This document shows positions 45,937 through 58,200 of a DNA stretch of 64,000 nucleotides, in pieces. This DNA is from an uncultured Kushneria sp. (GTDB taxonomy: Bacteria > Pseudomonadota > Gammaproteobacteria > Pseudomonadales > Halomonadaceae), in NCBI RefSeq assembly GCF_947497025.1, contig NZ_CANMFC010000003.1:310001-374000 (forward strand), given 5' to 3'. Position 1 is the first letter of the stretch. The number at the start of each line of letters is the position of its first letter. A program made the translations under genes and the position numbers. The notes below the pieces were generated by a model, which was given only the letters and a program-made list of their open reading frames with translations, did no database searches and was not told where the DNA came from.

Positions 45937-46793
45937 TGACAAGGGGCATCGGCATGAGGGGCGCAGATAGCGGTGACCCCATGGTGGACATGACAGATCG
46001 CGGGCTTGCGTACGGGGACGGTCTTTTCGAAACCGTGCTGGTAAGAGATGGTGTGCCTCTACTCTGGAATGAGCACTGCGCTCGCCTGTCGCGGGGCGCG
46101 CAGCGTCTTGGTTTTGAGGCTCCTTCGCGGGCGTGGCTGGATGCATTGCCCGGCGAGGCGCCACAGGGGGAGCATGTACTCAAGATCATGCTGACTCGCG
46201 GCAGTGGTGGGCGTGGCTATCGTCCGCCAGTGCCGGCCGAACCGCGCTGCTACTGGCAGTTCACCTCCTTCAAACCCATGCCCGAGCGGTGGGAGAAGGG
46301 CGTGAGCGTTCGACTTTGCCGCCTGCGGCTTGCGCGTCAGCCGGCGCTGGCCGGTCTCAAGCATCTTAATCGACTGGAAAACGTGCTGGCTCGGCAGGAA
46401 TGGCAGGATGATGCCATTGCCGAGGGTATCCTGCTCAACGACCGCGATCAGCCCATCGAGGCAACGGCCATGAATCTGGCCTGGTTCGATCATGGGCAGT
46501 GGTGGACGCCCGAGCTGAGCGAGTGTGGTGTGGAGGGCACGCTGCGTCGTGTCCTGATCGATAAGGGTCTGCTGAGCATTGTTAGGCCAGAGGATACCTC
46601 GCTGCCCAGGTTGCTGAATTCGCAGAGTGCCTGTCTATTCAATTCCGTACAGGGCCTGTGGCCGATCGTTGGTTGCTTCGATTCGGATTGCCAGCATGTG
46701 CCCGGTCAGTGGCCCATCGGTGACCCGGTTCGCCGTCTTCAGTGTGATGCGCATACCCTGCTGGGTTATCAATCCAATTTTCCAACCTCCTGA
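45936..46793 (+). CDS. pabC: Aminodeoxychorismate lyase PabC
   Basis: PLP-dependent fold-type IV enzyme that forms 4-aminobenzoate for folate synthesis (285 aa). Seen are the N-terminal TDRGLAYGDGLFETVLV, KIMLTRGSGGRGY, the PLP-binding Lys in LAGLKHLNRLENVLARQE and EATAMNLAWF. The conserved position between fabF and mltG supports PabC rather than a branched-chain transaminase. The start at 45936 overlaps the fabF stop; ATG 45954 is possible. Confidence 0.93.
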   Translation: MTRGIGMRGADSGDPMVDMTDRGLAYGDGLFETVLVRDGVPLLWNEHCARLSRGAQRLGFEAPSRAWLDALPGEAPQGEHVLKIMLTRGSGGRGYRPPVPAEPRCYWQFTSFKPMPERWEKGVSVRLCRLRLARQPALAGLKHLNRLENVLARQEWQDDAIAEGILLNDRDQPIEATAMNLAWFDHGQWWTPELSECGVEGTLRRVLIDKGLLSIVRPEDTSLPRLLNSQSACLFNSVQGLWPIVGCFDSDCQHVPGQWPIGDPVRRLQCDAHTLLGYQSNFPTS

Positions 46794-46807
46794 TCCGGGT
46801 TTCATGT

Positions 46808-49433
<2,626 letters not shown>

Positions 49434-49500
49434 TCCTGAACACAACTTTTCGCACAAACGGCCGATAAGGGAAGCGTAATTTTCTCATCAGGAGGTTTGC

Positions 49501-49797
49501 GTGAGCGCCAGGGCATTGTCTTTTACGTTCAACGATACCAATGCACTTAGAACAGCCTGGATGCCGCTTTTTGAGCGCGGTGGTCTGTTCCTGCCCACCC
49601 AGGTGCGTCATCGGCTGGGGCAGCGGGTCTATCTGCTGCTGACACTGCCGGAAGAGCATGATGCGCGTCCGGCATCGGGAATCGTTGCCTGGATATCGCC
49701 ATCAGGGATGGCCGGTCAGCGAGAGGGCGGTGTGGGTGTTCATCTCGATGCTGAAGAACAGGTATTGCGCGAACATATTGAAGCGCTGCTGGCCTGA
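49501..49797 (+). CDS. pilZ: PilZ domain protein, type IV pilus PilZ-like
   Basis: A 98-aa PilZ-family protein matching Pseudomonas PilZ in length and position between holB and tatD. The pattern is ALRTAWMPLFERGGLFLPT, YLLLTLPEE and VGVHLDAEEQVLREHIEALL. The RxxxR motif for cyclic di-GMP binding is absent, as in the founding PilZ, so it is expected to act through protein partners (PilB/FimX in other species). The GTG start has AGGAGG about 6 bp upstream. No other pilus gene is in the window. Confidence 0.88.
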   Translation: MSARALSFTFNDTNALRTAWMPLFERGGLFLPTQVRHRLGQRVYLLLTLPEEHDARPASGIVAWISPSGMAGQREGGVGVHLDAEEQVLREHIEALLA

Positions 49798-49960
49798 CGA
49801 CACCCCAGTGCGTTGTGCTTGATACGTATTTTTTATACCGTTATCCTCTTGTTTAAAGTTACTTGCACCTGAAAGCGCCGAAACGGCATCTTTGATCCCC
49901 TTGAAAGTCGATGATCTGCGATAATACCTGGTCTGTACAGCTTCTAACCGGGTAGGTTCA

Positions 49961-50818
49961 ATGAGCCAGTTAACCGAACAATTGTCGTGGCCTTCGGTAC
50001 TGATCGATTCTCACTGTCATCTTGATCGTCTTGATGCTGAAAGCGGCAGCGTGGATGACGTGCTGTCGCGTGCGCGTGATGCCGGTGTGCGCGGTTTTCT
50101 TGCCGTTGCCACTACGCTTGAGGGCGTGCCGGCGCTGGCCGAGATCGGACGCCGTCATGACGACGTCTTTTTTGGTGTCGGTGTCCACCCGATGCAGCGC
50201 CTTGAGCACGAGCCCACGCTTGAAGAGATTACGGACTGCATCGATCGATTCGAGCCGGTGGTCGTTGGCGAAATCGGGCTGGACTTTCAGACCGACGAGC
50301 AAGGGAGTCTTCGCGTGTCTCGGGAGATCCAGTTAAGCCGCTTTGAGCATCATCTGCGTGCTGCCCATGACGCCGAACTGCCGGTCAGTATTCATACCCG
50401 CTCAGCGCGTGAAGAGACGCTGGAGATGATCGAGCAATATCTCGACCCGAATGTGGGCGGCGTATTGCACTGCTTTACCGAAGACGTTGAGATGGCACGC
50501 CGCGCCGTCGCTCATGGCTTCATGATTTCGCTTTCCGGTATTGTCACCTTTGCCAGCGCCGAAAACGTGCGCGCGCTGGCCCGGGCGCTCCCTCTGGATC
50601 GACTGCTGCTCGAAACCGACAGCCCGTGGCTCTCGCCGGTGCCTTACAGAGGACGAGCGAATGAGCCGGCGCGTGTGCTGGAAGTAGCCCGGGTCATCGC
50701 CCGTGAGCGCAATATCAGTCTTGATGAAGTGGCCATGCAGACCACGGCCAATTTCCATCGTCTTTTTCGTCGGACCGCGCCTTCACACGACGCCGCTGCA
50801 TCGCTTACCCATGCCTGA
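49961..50818 (+). CDS. tatD: TatD family metal-dependent hydrolase/DNase
   Basis: A 285-aa amidohydrolase-fold nuclease. Metal-binding motifs are LIDSHCHLDRLD at the N-terminus, VGEIGLDF, PVSIHTRSA, GGVLHCFTE and LLETDSPWLSP. Members have 3'-5' exonuclease or deoxyribonuclease activity; the exact YcfH/TatD subgroup is not resolved by eye, but the gene neighbours (holB, pilZ) point to the YcfH type. The DUF1285 gene follows, its ribosome site overlapping the tatD stop. Confidence 0.92.
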   Translation: MSQLTEQLSWPSVLIDSHCHLDRLDAESGSVDDVLSRARDAGVRGFLAVATTLEGVPALAEIGRRHDDVFFGVGVHPMQRLEHEPTLEEITDCIDRFEPVVVGEIGLDFQTDEQGSLRVSREIQLSRFEHHLRAAHDAELPVSIHTRSAREETLEMIEQYLDPNVGGVLHCFTEDVEMARRAVAHGFMISLSGIVTFASAENVRALARALPLDRLLLETDSPWLSPVPYRGRANEPARVLEVARVIARERNISLDEVAMQTTANFHRLFRRTAPSHDAAASLTHA

Positions 50819-50828
50819 GGAGCCTGCC

Positions 50829-51401
50829 ATGTCACTGGAGACACTGCTGACGGTTCAAGCCAATGATCAGCCCCTGCCGCTGGAAGCGTGGGATCCAGCG
50901 CTGTCGGGTGAGCTGGACATCCTGGTGGATCGTTCGGGTATCTGGTGGCACGAGGGCGTGAAGGTAGCGCATCCACGTGTGCTGCGTACGCTGTCACGTC
51001 TTCTTCGATGTGAGGCTGACGGTCACTACTATCTGGTCACACCGGTCGAAAAATGGCGGATCCGGGTCGAGGAGTATCCATTGCTGATCGTGGAGGTTAC
51101 CCGTCAGGAGGAGACAGGCACCGGCCCTGGCTGGCTTTTGACCACACAGACCGGGGAGCACGCCACGCTGGACAGTCATTGTTGCCTGGTCACGGATGAC
51201 GAGACGGACATCCCCCGGGTCATCTGGCGTCATGGCCTTTCGGCCCGCCTGTCGCGCCAGTGCTGGTATTACCTTGTCGAGCATGCCGAATGCATGGAAG
51301 ACACTGAGGGGCGCTTGCATATGGGGCTTCAAAGCGGCGGCCACTGGCATGCGCTCGGGGCGCCGGTCTCGCCGGACGATATTTCCACATCGCCATCATG
51401 A
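50829..51401 (+). CDS. DUF1285 domain protein
   Basis: A 190-aa protein of the DUF1285 family, function unknown. The core DILVDRSGIWWHEGVKVAHPRVLRTLSRLLR followed by YYLVTPVEKWRIRVEEYPLLI is the family pattern. ATG 50829 is chosen, with GAGGAG at the tatD stop; the open frame extends further upstream inside tatD. The stop overlaps the helicase gene by 4 bp. No membrane segment or signal peptide is seen. Confidence 0.85.
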   Translation: MSLETLLTVQANDQPLPLEAWDPALSGELDILVDRSGIWWHEGVKVAHPRVLRTLSRLLRCEADGHYYLVTPVEKWRIRVEEYPLLIVEVTRQEETGTGPGWLLTTQTGEHATLDSHCCLVTDDETDIPRVIWRHGLSARLSRQCWYYLVEHAECMEDTEGRLHMGLQSGGHWHALGAPVSPDDISTSPS

Positions 51402-53590
51402 GACTGACCGAACAGCAGCAGGCCGTGGTGCAACACAGCCAGGGGCATGCGCGGGTCTTTGCCGTGGCCGGTGCCGGCAAGACATCGACCATGGTAGCGC
51501 GAGTGCTGCATCTCATGGCGATCGGGACGCCGGCAGATCGGATCATGGTGTTGATGTTCAATCGCGCTGCGCGCGAAGATTTCGCCGCGCGACTGCGCAT
51601 GCTGGCGCCCGCCGGAAGCCGATTGCCCCAGGTGCGTACCTTTCACTCCATTGGGCATCGGCTGGGGCAGAGCCTGGTGCGCTGGGGCGCGCTGCCGGCG
51701 CGTCGACTGATTGAAGGGGAGTGGCAGCGAGAGCGCCTCGCGCGCCAGGTGCTGCAGCAACTGCTTGTCGATGAGCCCGCGCAGCTGGCCCTGGCACTGG
51801 AAGAGGAGCGCATCGAGGCGCTGCTGCAGTTCTGTGACCTGGTCAAATCGGAATGCCTGCCACCGGCCAGACTCCATGAGCGTGGTGACTACGGTGCTGA
51901 TACGGAGCACTTCGTGCCGGCCTTTCTGGAGATGGAGCGCCAGATGCACGCGCAGGGGGTCATGACCTATGCCGACCTGCTGTATCGACCGCTGCGGGCG
52001 CTGATTCGCGATGAAACGGCGCGAGGGCGTATTCAGGGGCGGCTCGATCACATCATTGTCGATGAGTACCAAGACATCAACGAGGTTCAGCTGCGCCTTC
52101 TGTCGATGCTGGCGGGCACCAGTGCCAGCGTCATGGCGGTCGGCGATGCCAATCAGTGTATCTATGAGTGGCGCGGGGCGCGCCCGGATGCCATGAACGC
52201 CCGCTTTAGCGAGCTTTTCGGGGCACCGACCGATTACCCTCTGAGCTGGACCTTTCGCCACGGTCATGCCGTATCGCTGATGGCCAACCATGTGATTCGC
52301 GCCAACAAGGGGGCTGCTGACCAGCTCACGCTATCGGCTCCCGACAATCCCGATACGCAGGTTGAATGCGATAGTGGCGGCACACGTCTGGTCAATACGC
52401 TAAAGGCATGGCAGGCACAGGGGCGTGACCTGAAGGAGTGTGCAGTGCTGGTGCGTAGCTGGTCGCTCAGCGTGCCCGTGCAGCTGCGTCTTCTAAGAGA
52501 CAATATTCCCTTTCATCTGGGGCAGCAGGATCGTTTCGTGTTTCGTCTGCCGCTGGTAAGAGCCCTGGCAGGTTATCTGGAGTTGACCCGGCGCCCGGAG
52601 CTTCTACAGGACAGCGAGCATCTGCTGTTGCTTTATAGTCAGCCCAGCGCCTTTGTCAGTCAGGAGCGCCTTGGGCCACTGACGGCAGAGCTTGCCCGCA
52701 CCGGTCGCTGGCCCGAGCAGCACATCGTTCTGGACGGCCTGAAACCCTTTCAGCGTCGACATCTTAAAAAGCGCTGGGCGCTGCTGCAGAAACTGCCTTC
52801 CATGCGTGATCAGGCGCCCGCCGATGTACTGTCTCATGTGGTTGATACCCTGGAAGCCGAAAAGCTTTTGCGCCGTGCTGCGGCTCGCCGCGACAAGGGG
52901 GAAGAGGATATCCGCCTGCTGGATGTTCTGATCGAGCAGGCCGGGGAGCTGGCCGATGATCCGGATGCCTTCATTGCACTGCTCAAGAATCCGGTCATTA
53001 ATCAGGAGCAGGGCGTGTTGCTGTCGACCATTCATGGTGCGAAAGGGCTCGAATGGCCGCTGGTGGCGCTTGCCGGGCTCAATGAGGAGGATTTCCCGCT
53101 CTATTCCAGAGAAAATCCGCTGACCCCTCAGGCGCTGGAAGAGGAGCGACGGCTTTTTTATGTCGGCATTACCCGAGCCCGCGAACGCCTGCTGTTGCTC
53201 TCTGATCCGGCGCCCCATCGTATCAGCCGATTTGTGGAAGAAGCCGCCTGGGAAGACAGTGTCAAAATGACTCGTGCCATTGCGGCAGGGCCTGAGGCAG
53301 GATCAGAGGCTGCACCCGGGGTGCGCGACCCGGCACTGGTCAACCGCTATCTTGAGGGTGTCGGCGTTGATGCCTCATTTCGTGCCAGTGCCGGGCAGAA
53401 GACGCCGGCGATACTCTCGCAGACCGAGGACTGGCGGCCGGGTGAGCAGGTGCGTCACGCCGTATTTGGAGAAGGGCGCATCGAGCTGGTCGAAGGTGAC
53501 CGCGAGCGCTGCGTGCTGGAAGTCATGTTTCATCGGGCCGGCCGTCGCCGGTTAATTGCTTCACGCGCGCCGATCGAGCGCGTTGGTTAA
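51398..53590 (+). CDS. UvrD/Rep-family superfamily I DNA helicase
   Basis: A 730-aa SF1A helicase. The motifs in order are VAGAGKTSTMVARV (I), VRTFHSIGHRLGQ (Ib region), IIVDEYQDINEVQL (II, DEYQD rather than DExxD-Q as usually written), GDANQCIYEWRGARP (III), STIHGAKGLEWPLVAL (V) and RLFYVGITRARERLLLL (VI). The C-terminal about 60 residues (GEQVRHAVFGEGRIELVEGD) resemble the tudor-like tail of PcrA/UvrD. It is not UvrD or Rep itself by neighbourhood. A repair or stalled-fork role is likely. It is coupled to the DUF1285 gene and followed by sseA after 15 bp. Confidence 0.88.
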   Translation: MRLTEQQQAVVQHSQGHARVFAVAGAGKTSTMVARVLHLMAIGTPADRIMVLMFNRAAREDFAARLRMLAPAGSRLPQVRTFHSIGHRLGQSLVRWGALPARRLIEGEWQRERLARQVLQQLLVDEPAQLALALEEERIEALLQFCDLVKSECLPPARLHERGDYGADTEHFVPAFLEMERQMHAQGVMTYADLLYRPLRALIRDETARGRIQGRLDHIIVDEYQDINEVQLRLLSMLAGTSASVMAVGDANQCIYEWRGARPDAMNARFSELFGAPTDYPLSWTFRHGHAVSLMANHVIRANKGAADQLTLSAPDNPDTQVECDSGGTRLVNTLKAWQAQGRDLKECAVLVRSWSLSVPVQLRLLRDNIPFHLGQQDRFVFRLPLVRALAGYLELTRRPELLQDSEHLLLLYSQPSAFVSQERLGPLTAELARTGRWPEQHIVLDGLKPFQRRHLKKRWALLQKLPSMRDQAPADVLSHVVDTLEAEKLLRRAAARRDKGEEDIRLLDVLIEQAGELADDPDAFIALLKNPVINQEQGVLLSTIHGAKGLEWPLVALAGLNEEDFPLYSRENPLTPQALEEERRLFYVGITRARERLLLLSDPAPHRISRFVEEAAWEDSVKMTRAIAAGPEAGSEAAPGVRDPALVNRYLEGVGVDASFRASAGQKTPAILSQTEDWRPGEQVRHAVFGEGRIELVEGDRERCVLEVMFHRAGRRRLIASRAPIERVG

Positions 53591-53605
53591 ATTCAGGGAG
53601 TTTTC

Positions 53606-54451
53606 ATGACCACTGCACTGACAGACGTCACAACCCTTCTGATGTGGCAGCGCGACAGCACACCGCTGGTGATTCTCGACTGTCGGGCACGACTGGATGA
53701 CGCCCGAGCGGCTTCGCGGCTCTATCAGGAAGGTCATCTGCCCGGCGCCCTGCTGGCGGATATGGACGAGGATCTTTCTGCACCGCCGGGCGGCGCCAGA
53801 GGAGGCCGTCATCCGCTGCCGGCCCCTGACACCTGGCAGAAAACGCTTCAGGGCTGGGGCATCACGCCCGAGACCCGGGTGGTTGTCTATGACGATCTGG
53901 GCGGGCAGCTGGCCGCGGCGCGCGCATGGTGGATGCTGCACTGGGCCGGTCATGACAATGTGTTTGTCCTCAACGGCGGCATTCAGGTCTGGCAGGCCGT
54001 GGGCGGAGCGCTGGAGCGCGACACGCCCGTGATGCCAACGCCAAGCGACTGGGTGTGTGATTTCCAGCATCAGATGGTGGCCAGTGCCGATGACGTGGCC
54101 GAAGGCGACGCGCTGCTGCTCGATGCCAGACCGCCGGCGCGCTATCGCGGCGAAAGCGAGCCGATTGATCAGGTGGCCGGCCATATTCCCGGCGCCGTCA
54201 ATGTGCCGGGCGCTTCGCTTCTGGGAGGGGATAACTGCATGGCAGAGAGTGATGTTCTCGAAAGACTGATACCGGCCACCGGCCAGTCGAGCATCGCCTA
54301 CTGCGGGTCCGGTATCTCCGCCTGCATGATCATCCTGGCGCACGCAGCGCTGGGCAGGCCGCTGCCCAGACTTTATCCGGGCTCCTGGAGCGAGTGGAGC
54401 CGGGACCCGGCGCGCCCTGTCGCCACCGATACCAGCGCCCCGACGGTCTGA
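53606..54451 (+). CDS. sseA: Sulfurtransferase with two rhodanese domains (SseA-like)
   Basis: A 281-aa protein of two rhodanese domains. The first (about 8-130) is inactive; the second carries the active Cys in IAYCGSGISACMIILAHAALG (about 233). CGSGxS resembles the CGSGVT loop of 3-mercaptopyruvate sulfurtransferases more than the CRxGxR of thiosulfate sulfurtransferases. It transfers sulfur to cyanide or thiols. AGGGAG precedes the ATG. A terminator follows. Confidence 0.87.
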   Translation: MTTALTDVTTLLMWQRDSTPLVILDCRARLDDARAASRLYQEGHLPGALLADMDEDLSAPPGGARGGRHPLPAPDTWQKTLQGWGITPETRVVVYDDLGGQLAAARAWWMLHWAGHDNVFVLNGGIQVWQAVGGALERDTPVMPTPSDWVCDFQHQMVASADDVAEGDALLLDARPPARYRGESEPIDQVAGHIPGAVNVPGASLLGGDNCMAESDVLERLIPATGQSSIAYCGSGISACMIILAHAALGRPLPRLYPGSWSEWSRDPARPVATDTSAPTV

Positions 54452-54473
54452 TTGGCAGGCCATCTACGCAAGT

Positions 54474-54506
54474 GGCCCCGATGTTTTCAGACATCGGGGC
54501 CCTTTT
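54474..54506 (+). terminator. Intrinsic terminator after sseA
   Basis: An 11-bp stem GGCCCCGATGT/ACATCGGGGCC with a 6-nt loop, followed by CTTTTG. It lies 22 bp after the sseA stop, between convergent genes. Confidence 0.82.
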
Positions 54507-54533
54507 GTATATCAATGCATGTCAGGCGTGTCG

Positions 54534-56180
54534 CTACATGTTGGGATAGCCGGGACCATTGCCACCTTCCGGCGTGACCCAGTGAATATTCTGGGACGGG
54601 TCCTTGATATCGCAGGTCTTGCAGTGAATGCAGTTCTGGAAGTTGATCTGAAAGCGCGGCGTGCCATCGCTGTCTTCAACCACTTCGTAGACGCCGACCG
54701 GGCAGTAACGCTGGGCCGGCTCGGCATAGCGGGGTAGATTGACGCTGACTGGAATGCTCGGGTCGCGTAGCTGCAGATGACAGGGCTGATCTTCCTCGTG
54801 ATGTGTATTGGAGAGATACACCGAGGAGGGCTTGTCAAACGACAGCACACCGTCGGGACGCGGATAATCAATTCTTTCTGCGGCGTCAGCGGTTTTCAGA
54901 CGCGTATGGTCCGCGATGGTGTCATGCAGTGTGGGCAGTGGCAGACGCAGTTTCTGCTCAAGGAAGTTCCACGCCCCGCCCATGACCATCCCGAAGCGGT
55001 GCATGGCCGGGCCGAAGTTGCGGTGTTTGGCCAGTGCCTCGTGGGCCCAGCTGCCCTCAAAGCGGGTGGTAAAATCGCTGAGCGTGCTGCCGCCTTCATC
55101 TCCAGCTGCAAGCGCGGCGACGACGGTGTCGGCCGCCAGCATGCCGGACTTCATGGCCATGTGAAGCCCCTTGATACGCGCAAAATCCAGCGTACCGGCA
55201 TCACAGCCGATCAAAAGACCTCCGGGGAAGACCATCCTGGGCAGGCTGTTGAGTCCGCCCTTGGTGAGGGCGCGTGCACCGAAGGCCAGTCGTGTCCCGC
55301 CCTTGAGATGACGCGCGATTTCCGGGTGATGCTTCATGCGCTGGAATTCATCGAAAGGCGAAAGCCAGGGGTTGTCATAGGCCAGGTCCACGATCAGGCC
55401 GACCATGACCTGACGGTCGCTGCCGTGATACAGGAAACTGCCGCCGTGGGCTCTGGAGGACAGCGGCCAGCCGGCGGTGTGGACGACCAGCCCCGGCTCA
55501 TGCTGCTCGGCAGGCACTTCCCAGAGCTCCTTGAAGCCGATGGCATAGTGCTGTTCATCGCGCCCGGCAGCCAGATCAAAATGCTTGATCAGTTCCTGCC
55601 CAAGATGACCGCGCGCGCCTTCGGCAAAAAGGGTATAGCGCCCGTAAAGCTCGATGCCCGGTTCGTGGGAAGGCTTGGGATTGCCCTCATGATCAAGGCC
55701 CATATCGCCGGTAATGACGCCGGTGATTTCCCCATGTTCACCAAACATCAATGACTGGGCGGCAAAGCCCGGGAAAATATCGACGCCCAGCGCTTCGGCC
55801 TGTTCGGCCAGCCAGCGGCACAGATCGCCGGCACTGATCAGATAGCTGCCCTCGTTGAGCATGGAAGGCGGGATCAGCGCCTCGGGAAAGCGCACCGCCC
55901 GCTCGCTGTCGCGCAAATACAGGACCTCATCGCGCAGCGCCGGGGTATGCAGGGGGGCGCCGCGGTCCTTCCAGTCGGGAAAGAGCTCATCGAGGGCGCG
56001 CGGATCAAAGGCCGCGCCCGAAAGAATATGCGCGCCGACTTCGGCACCCTTTTCCAGCACGCAGACACTCAGTTCACGCGCCTGCTCACTGGCCGCCTGT
56101 ATCAGACGACAGGCCGCGGAAAGACCGGCAACGCCTGCGCCGACAATTACCACATCAAATGACATGGACTCTCTGTCCAT
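54534..56180 (-). CDS. etfD: Electron transfer flavoprotein-ubiquinone oxidoreductase
   Basis: Membrane-associated flavo-iron-sulfur enzyme passing electrons from ETF to ubiquinone (548 aa). The FAD motif is VVIVGAGVAGLSAACRL; the middle has LEKGAEVGAHILSGA and IGCDAGTLDFARIKGLHMAMKSG. The C-terminal [4Fe-4S] ferredoxin part has CPVGVYEV, NCIHCKTCDIKDPSQNI and GGNGPGYPNM. ATG 56180 is chosen, with AAGGAG 8 bp upstream; the frame opens at 56255. It is divergent from etfB-etfA, its electron donor. Confidence 0.95.
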   Translation of the reverse strand: MDRESMSFDVVIVGAGVAGLSAACRLIQAASEQARELSVCVLEKGAEVGAHILSGAAFDPRALDELFPDWKDRGAPLHTPALRDEVLYLRDSERAVRFPEALIPPSMLNEGSYLISAGDLCRWLAEQAEALGVDIFPGFAAQSLMFGEHGEITGVITGDMGLDHEGNPKPSHEPGIELYGRYTLFAEGARGHLGQELIKHFDLAAGRDEQHYAIGFKELWEVPAEQHEPGLVVHTAGWPLSSRAHGGSFLYHGSDRQVMVGLIVDLAYDNPWLSPFDEFQRMKHHPEIARHLKGGTRLAFGARALTKGGLNSLPRMVFPGGLLIGCDAGTLDFARIKGLHMAMKSGMLAADTVVAALAAGDEGGSTLSDFTTRFEGSWAHEALAKHRNFGPAMHRFGMVMGGAWNFLEQKLRLPLPTLHDTIADHTRLKTADAAERIDYPRPDGVLSFDKPSSVYLSNTHHEEDQPCHLQLRDPSIPVSVNLPRYAEPAQRYCPVGVYEVVEDSDGTPRFQINFQNCIHCKTCDIKDPSQNIHWVTPEGGNGPGYPNM

Positions 56181-56491
56181 TGAGCAACTCCTTGCGTGAT
56201 TCATCCCCCATCCTGATGACGTAGGGCGTGTTACACTAACGTTTTTGGATGGCAATGATTCTCAGCCGCTTCCGGAAGCAGCCTGGGGGCTGGATAATGC
56301 CTGATTATCGCATCAAGTCGGGGGCCGGCCCAATTCGAACCTTTTTTCCGAGCCAATTTGTTGTCTTGTGCGGCCCTGGTCCCCATGTAGGCTGACAGTC
56401 ATCCTGCGAGAACCGCCCCGAAGCTCCCCGTGCGTCGACAATGGGCGGTCATGTTCACGAATTTCGAGATATCCGACACCACGAGGAAGGC
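56181..56491. other. Divergent ETF-QO/etfB intergenic region
   Basis: 311 bp without a gene. It must hold the divergent promoters of the ETF-QO gene and etfBA. I could not identify a convincing -35/-10 pair or a PsrA-type GAAAC-GTTTC dyad. The right end holds GAGGAAGG, the etfB ribosome site. Confidence 0.5.
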
Positions 56492-57241
56492 ATGAAAGTA
56501 CTCGTCGCCATCAAGCGCGTGATTGATCACAACGTCCGGGTGCGCATCAGGGAAGACCACAGCGATGTGGACCTGACGCACGCCAAAATGGCCATGAATC
56601 CGTTTTGTGAGATTGCGCTTGAAGAAGCCGTCCGCCTCAAGGAGCAGGGCATCGCTGATGAAGTGGTGGCTGTTTCCATCGGTGACAAAAGCGTGCAGGA
56701 GCAGCTTCGCACCGCCATGGCGCTGGGGGCTGACCGCGTATTGCATGTGAACAGCGATACTGCGGTTGACTCACTCGGTGCCGCCCGGGTGCTGGCCGAA
56801 GTGGTCAAGCGTGAAAATCCGGCGCTGGTACTGCTGGGCAAGCAGTCCATCGATAGCGACAGCAGCCAGACCGGCCCCATGCTGGCCGCCCTGACGCAAC
56901 TGCCGCAGGCCACCTTTGCCTCAAAAATCACCATCGATGGTGATCGGCTGGAGGTCACCCGGGAAATTGATGGGGGGCTGGAAACGCTTGCCATGTCGCT
57001 GCCGGCCGTGGTCACGACGGACCTGCGTCTCAACGAGCCGCGCTATGCCAAGCTGCCGGCCATCATGAAGGCCAAAAAGCGCCCGATTGAAAGTCTGGAA
57101 ATTGACACGCTGGGGGTTGACGTCACGCCACGTCAGGCGCTGATTCGGGTCGATGTCCCGAGAGAGCGCCAAGCCGGGGTGCGCGTGGATTCAGTGGATG
57201 AATTGATTGATCGACTCAAGAACGAAGCGAAGGTGATCTGA
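56492..57241 (+). CDS. etfB: Electron transfer flavoprotein beta subunit
   Basis: Beta (AMP-binding) subunit of ETF (249 aa), which accepts electrons from acyl-CoA and other dehydrogenases. MKVLVAIKRVIDHNVRVRI begins the protein; KMAMNPFCEIALEEAVRLKE, VLLGKQSIDSDSSQTGPMLA and DLRLNEPRYAKLPAIMKAKK are family marks. ATG 56492 has GAGGAAGG directly upstream. The frame extends upstream without support. It overlaps etfA by 1 bp. Confidence 0.96.
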   Translation: MKVLVAIKRVIDHNVRVRIREDHSDVDLTHAKMAMNPFCEIALEEAVRLKEQGIADEVVAVSIGDKSVQEQLRTAMALGADRVLHVNSDTAVDSLGAARVLAEVVKRENPALVLLGKQSIDSDSSQTGPMLAALTQLPQATFASKITIDGDRLEVTREIDGGLETLAMSLPAVVTTDLRLNEPRYAKLPAIMKAKKRPIESLEIDTLGVDVTPRQALIRVDVPRERQAGVRVDSVDELIDRLKNEAKVI

Positions 57242-58176
57242 TGAGCGATACACGTATTCTGGTCATCGCCGAGCAGGAAAAGGGCCATCTCTCCAGCGCG
57301 ACGGCGCGCGTCATGGACGCGGCTTCACGGCTTGGTGGCCCGATCGATGTGCTGGTGGCCGGCAGTCAGGCCAGTGAGGCGGCCCAAAAGGCAGCGCGCC
57401 TGACCGGCGTTTCCGTTGTGACCAGCGTGGAAGACAGCGCATTTGATCACATGCTGGCGGAAAACATGGGGTCGCTGATCGTGTCACTGGCCGAGCCCTA
57501 TACTCATCTGCTGTGCGCCTCGACCACCAGTGGGCGTAATGTCATGCCGCGGGTGGCAGCACTGCTGGGCGTAGGACAAATCTCCGATGTCATTGCTGTT
57601 GAATCCGCTGACACCTTCGTTAGACCCATCTATGCCGGCAGTGTGCTGGCCACCGTGCGCAGTCTGGATGACAAAAAGGTCATGACCATTCGTCCGACCG
57701 CCTTTGAGCCGGTCGGCGAGCAGAGTGCGGCCAGCGTTTCAAGCGCTACCAGCACCGGTGATCAGGGGCTGGTGACCTTCGTTGACGAACAGCTGGCTGG
57801 CGGCGAGCGCCCCGAGCTGGGCGGTGCCCGCGTGATCATCTCCGGCGGCCGGGGCCTTGGCAGTGCCGAGAACTTCCGCCTGATCGAAGGCGTGGCAGAC
57901 CGGCTCGGTGCGGCTGTAGGTGCCTCGCGTGCTGCCGTGGATGCCGGCTACGTCCCCAACGACCTTCAGGTCGGCCAGACCGGCAAGATGGTCGCGCCAG
58001 AGCTCTACATCGCCGCCGGCATTTCCGGGGCAGTGCAGCATCTTGCCGGCATGAAGGATTCAAAGGTGATTGTGGCCATCAACTCCGATGAGGAAGCCCC
58101 GATCTTTCAGGTGGCCGACTACGGTCTGGTTGCCGATCTGTTTCAGGCGCTGCCGGAGCTTGAACGCAAGCTTTGA
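57241..58176 (+). CDS. etfA: Electron transfer flavoprotein alpha subunit
   Basis: FAD-carrying alpha subunit of ETF (311 aa). The FAD domain near the C-terminus shows [15 protein letters not shown], then [40 protein letters not shown] and [20 protein letters not shown]. The start overlaps the etfB stop. With the divergent ETF-QO it forms the complete ETF electron route to quinone. Confidence 0.96.
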   Translation: MSDTRILVIAEQEKGHLSSATARVMDAASRLGGPIDVLVAGSQASEAAQKAARLTGVSVVTSVEDSAFDHMLAENMGSLIVSLAEPYTHLLCASTTSGRNVMPRVAALLGVGQISDVIAVESADTFVRPIYAGSVLATVRSLDDKKVMTIRPTAFEPVGEQSAASVSSATSTGDQGLVTFVDEQLAGGERPELGGARVIISGGRGLGSAENFRLIEGVADRLGAAVGASRAAVDAGYVPNDLQVGQTGKMVAPELYIAAGISGAVQHLAGMKDSKVIVAINSDEEAPIFQVADYGLVADLFQALPELERKL

Positions 58177-58200
58177 TGTGCGGTCTCAAGAATGGCCATG

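Noticed and set aside
49931-49950. CTGTACAG palindrome before tatD as a LexA site
   Set aside because: The half sites are adjacent with no 8-bp spacer.
51329-52291. 320-codon minus-strand frame over the helicase gene
   Set aside because: The plus strand carries all helicase motifs; the frame is a codon-bias shadow.
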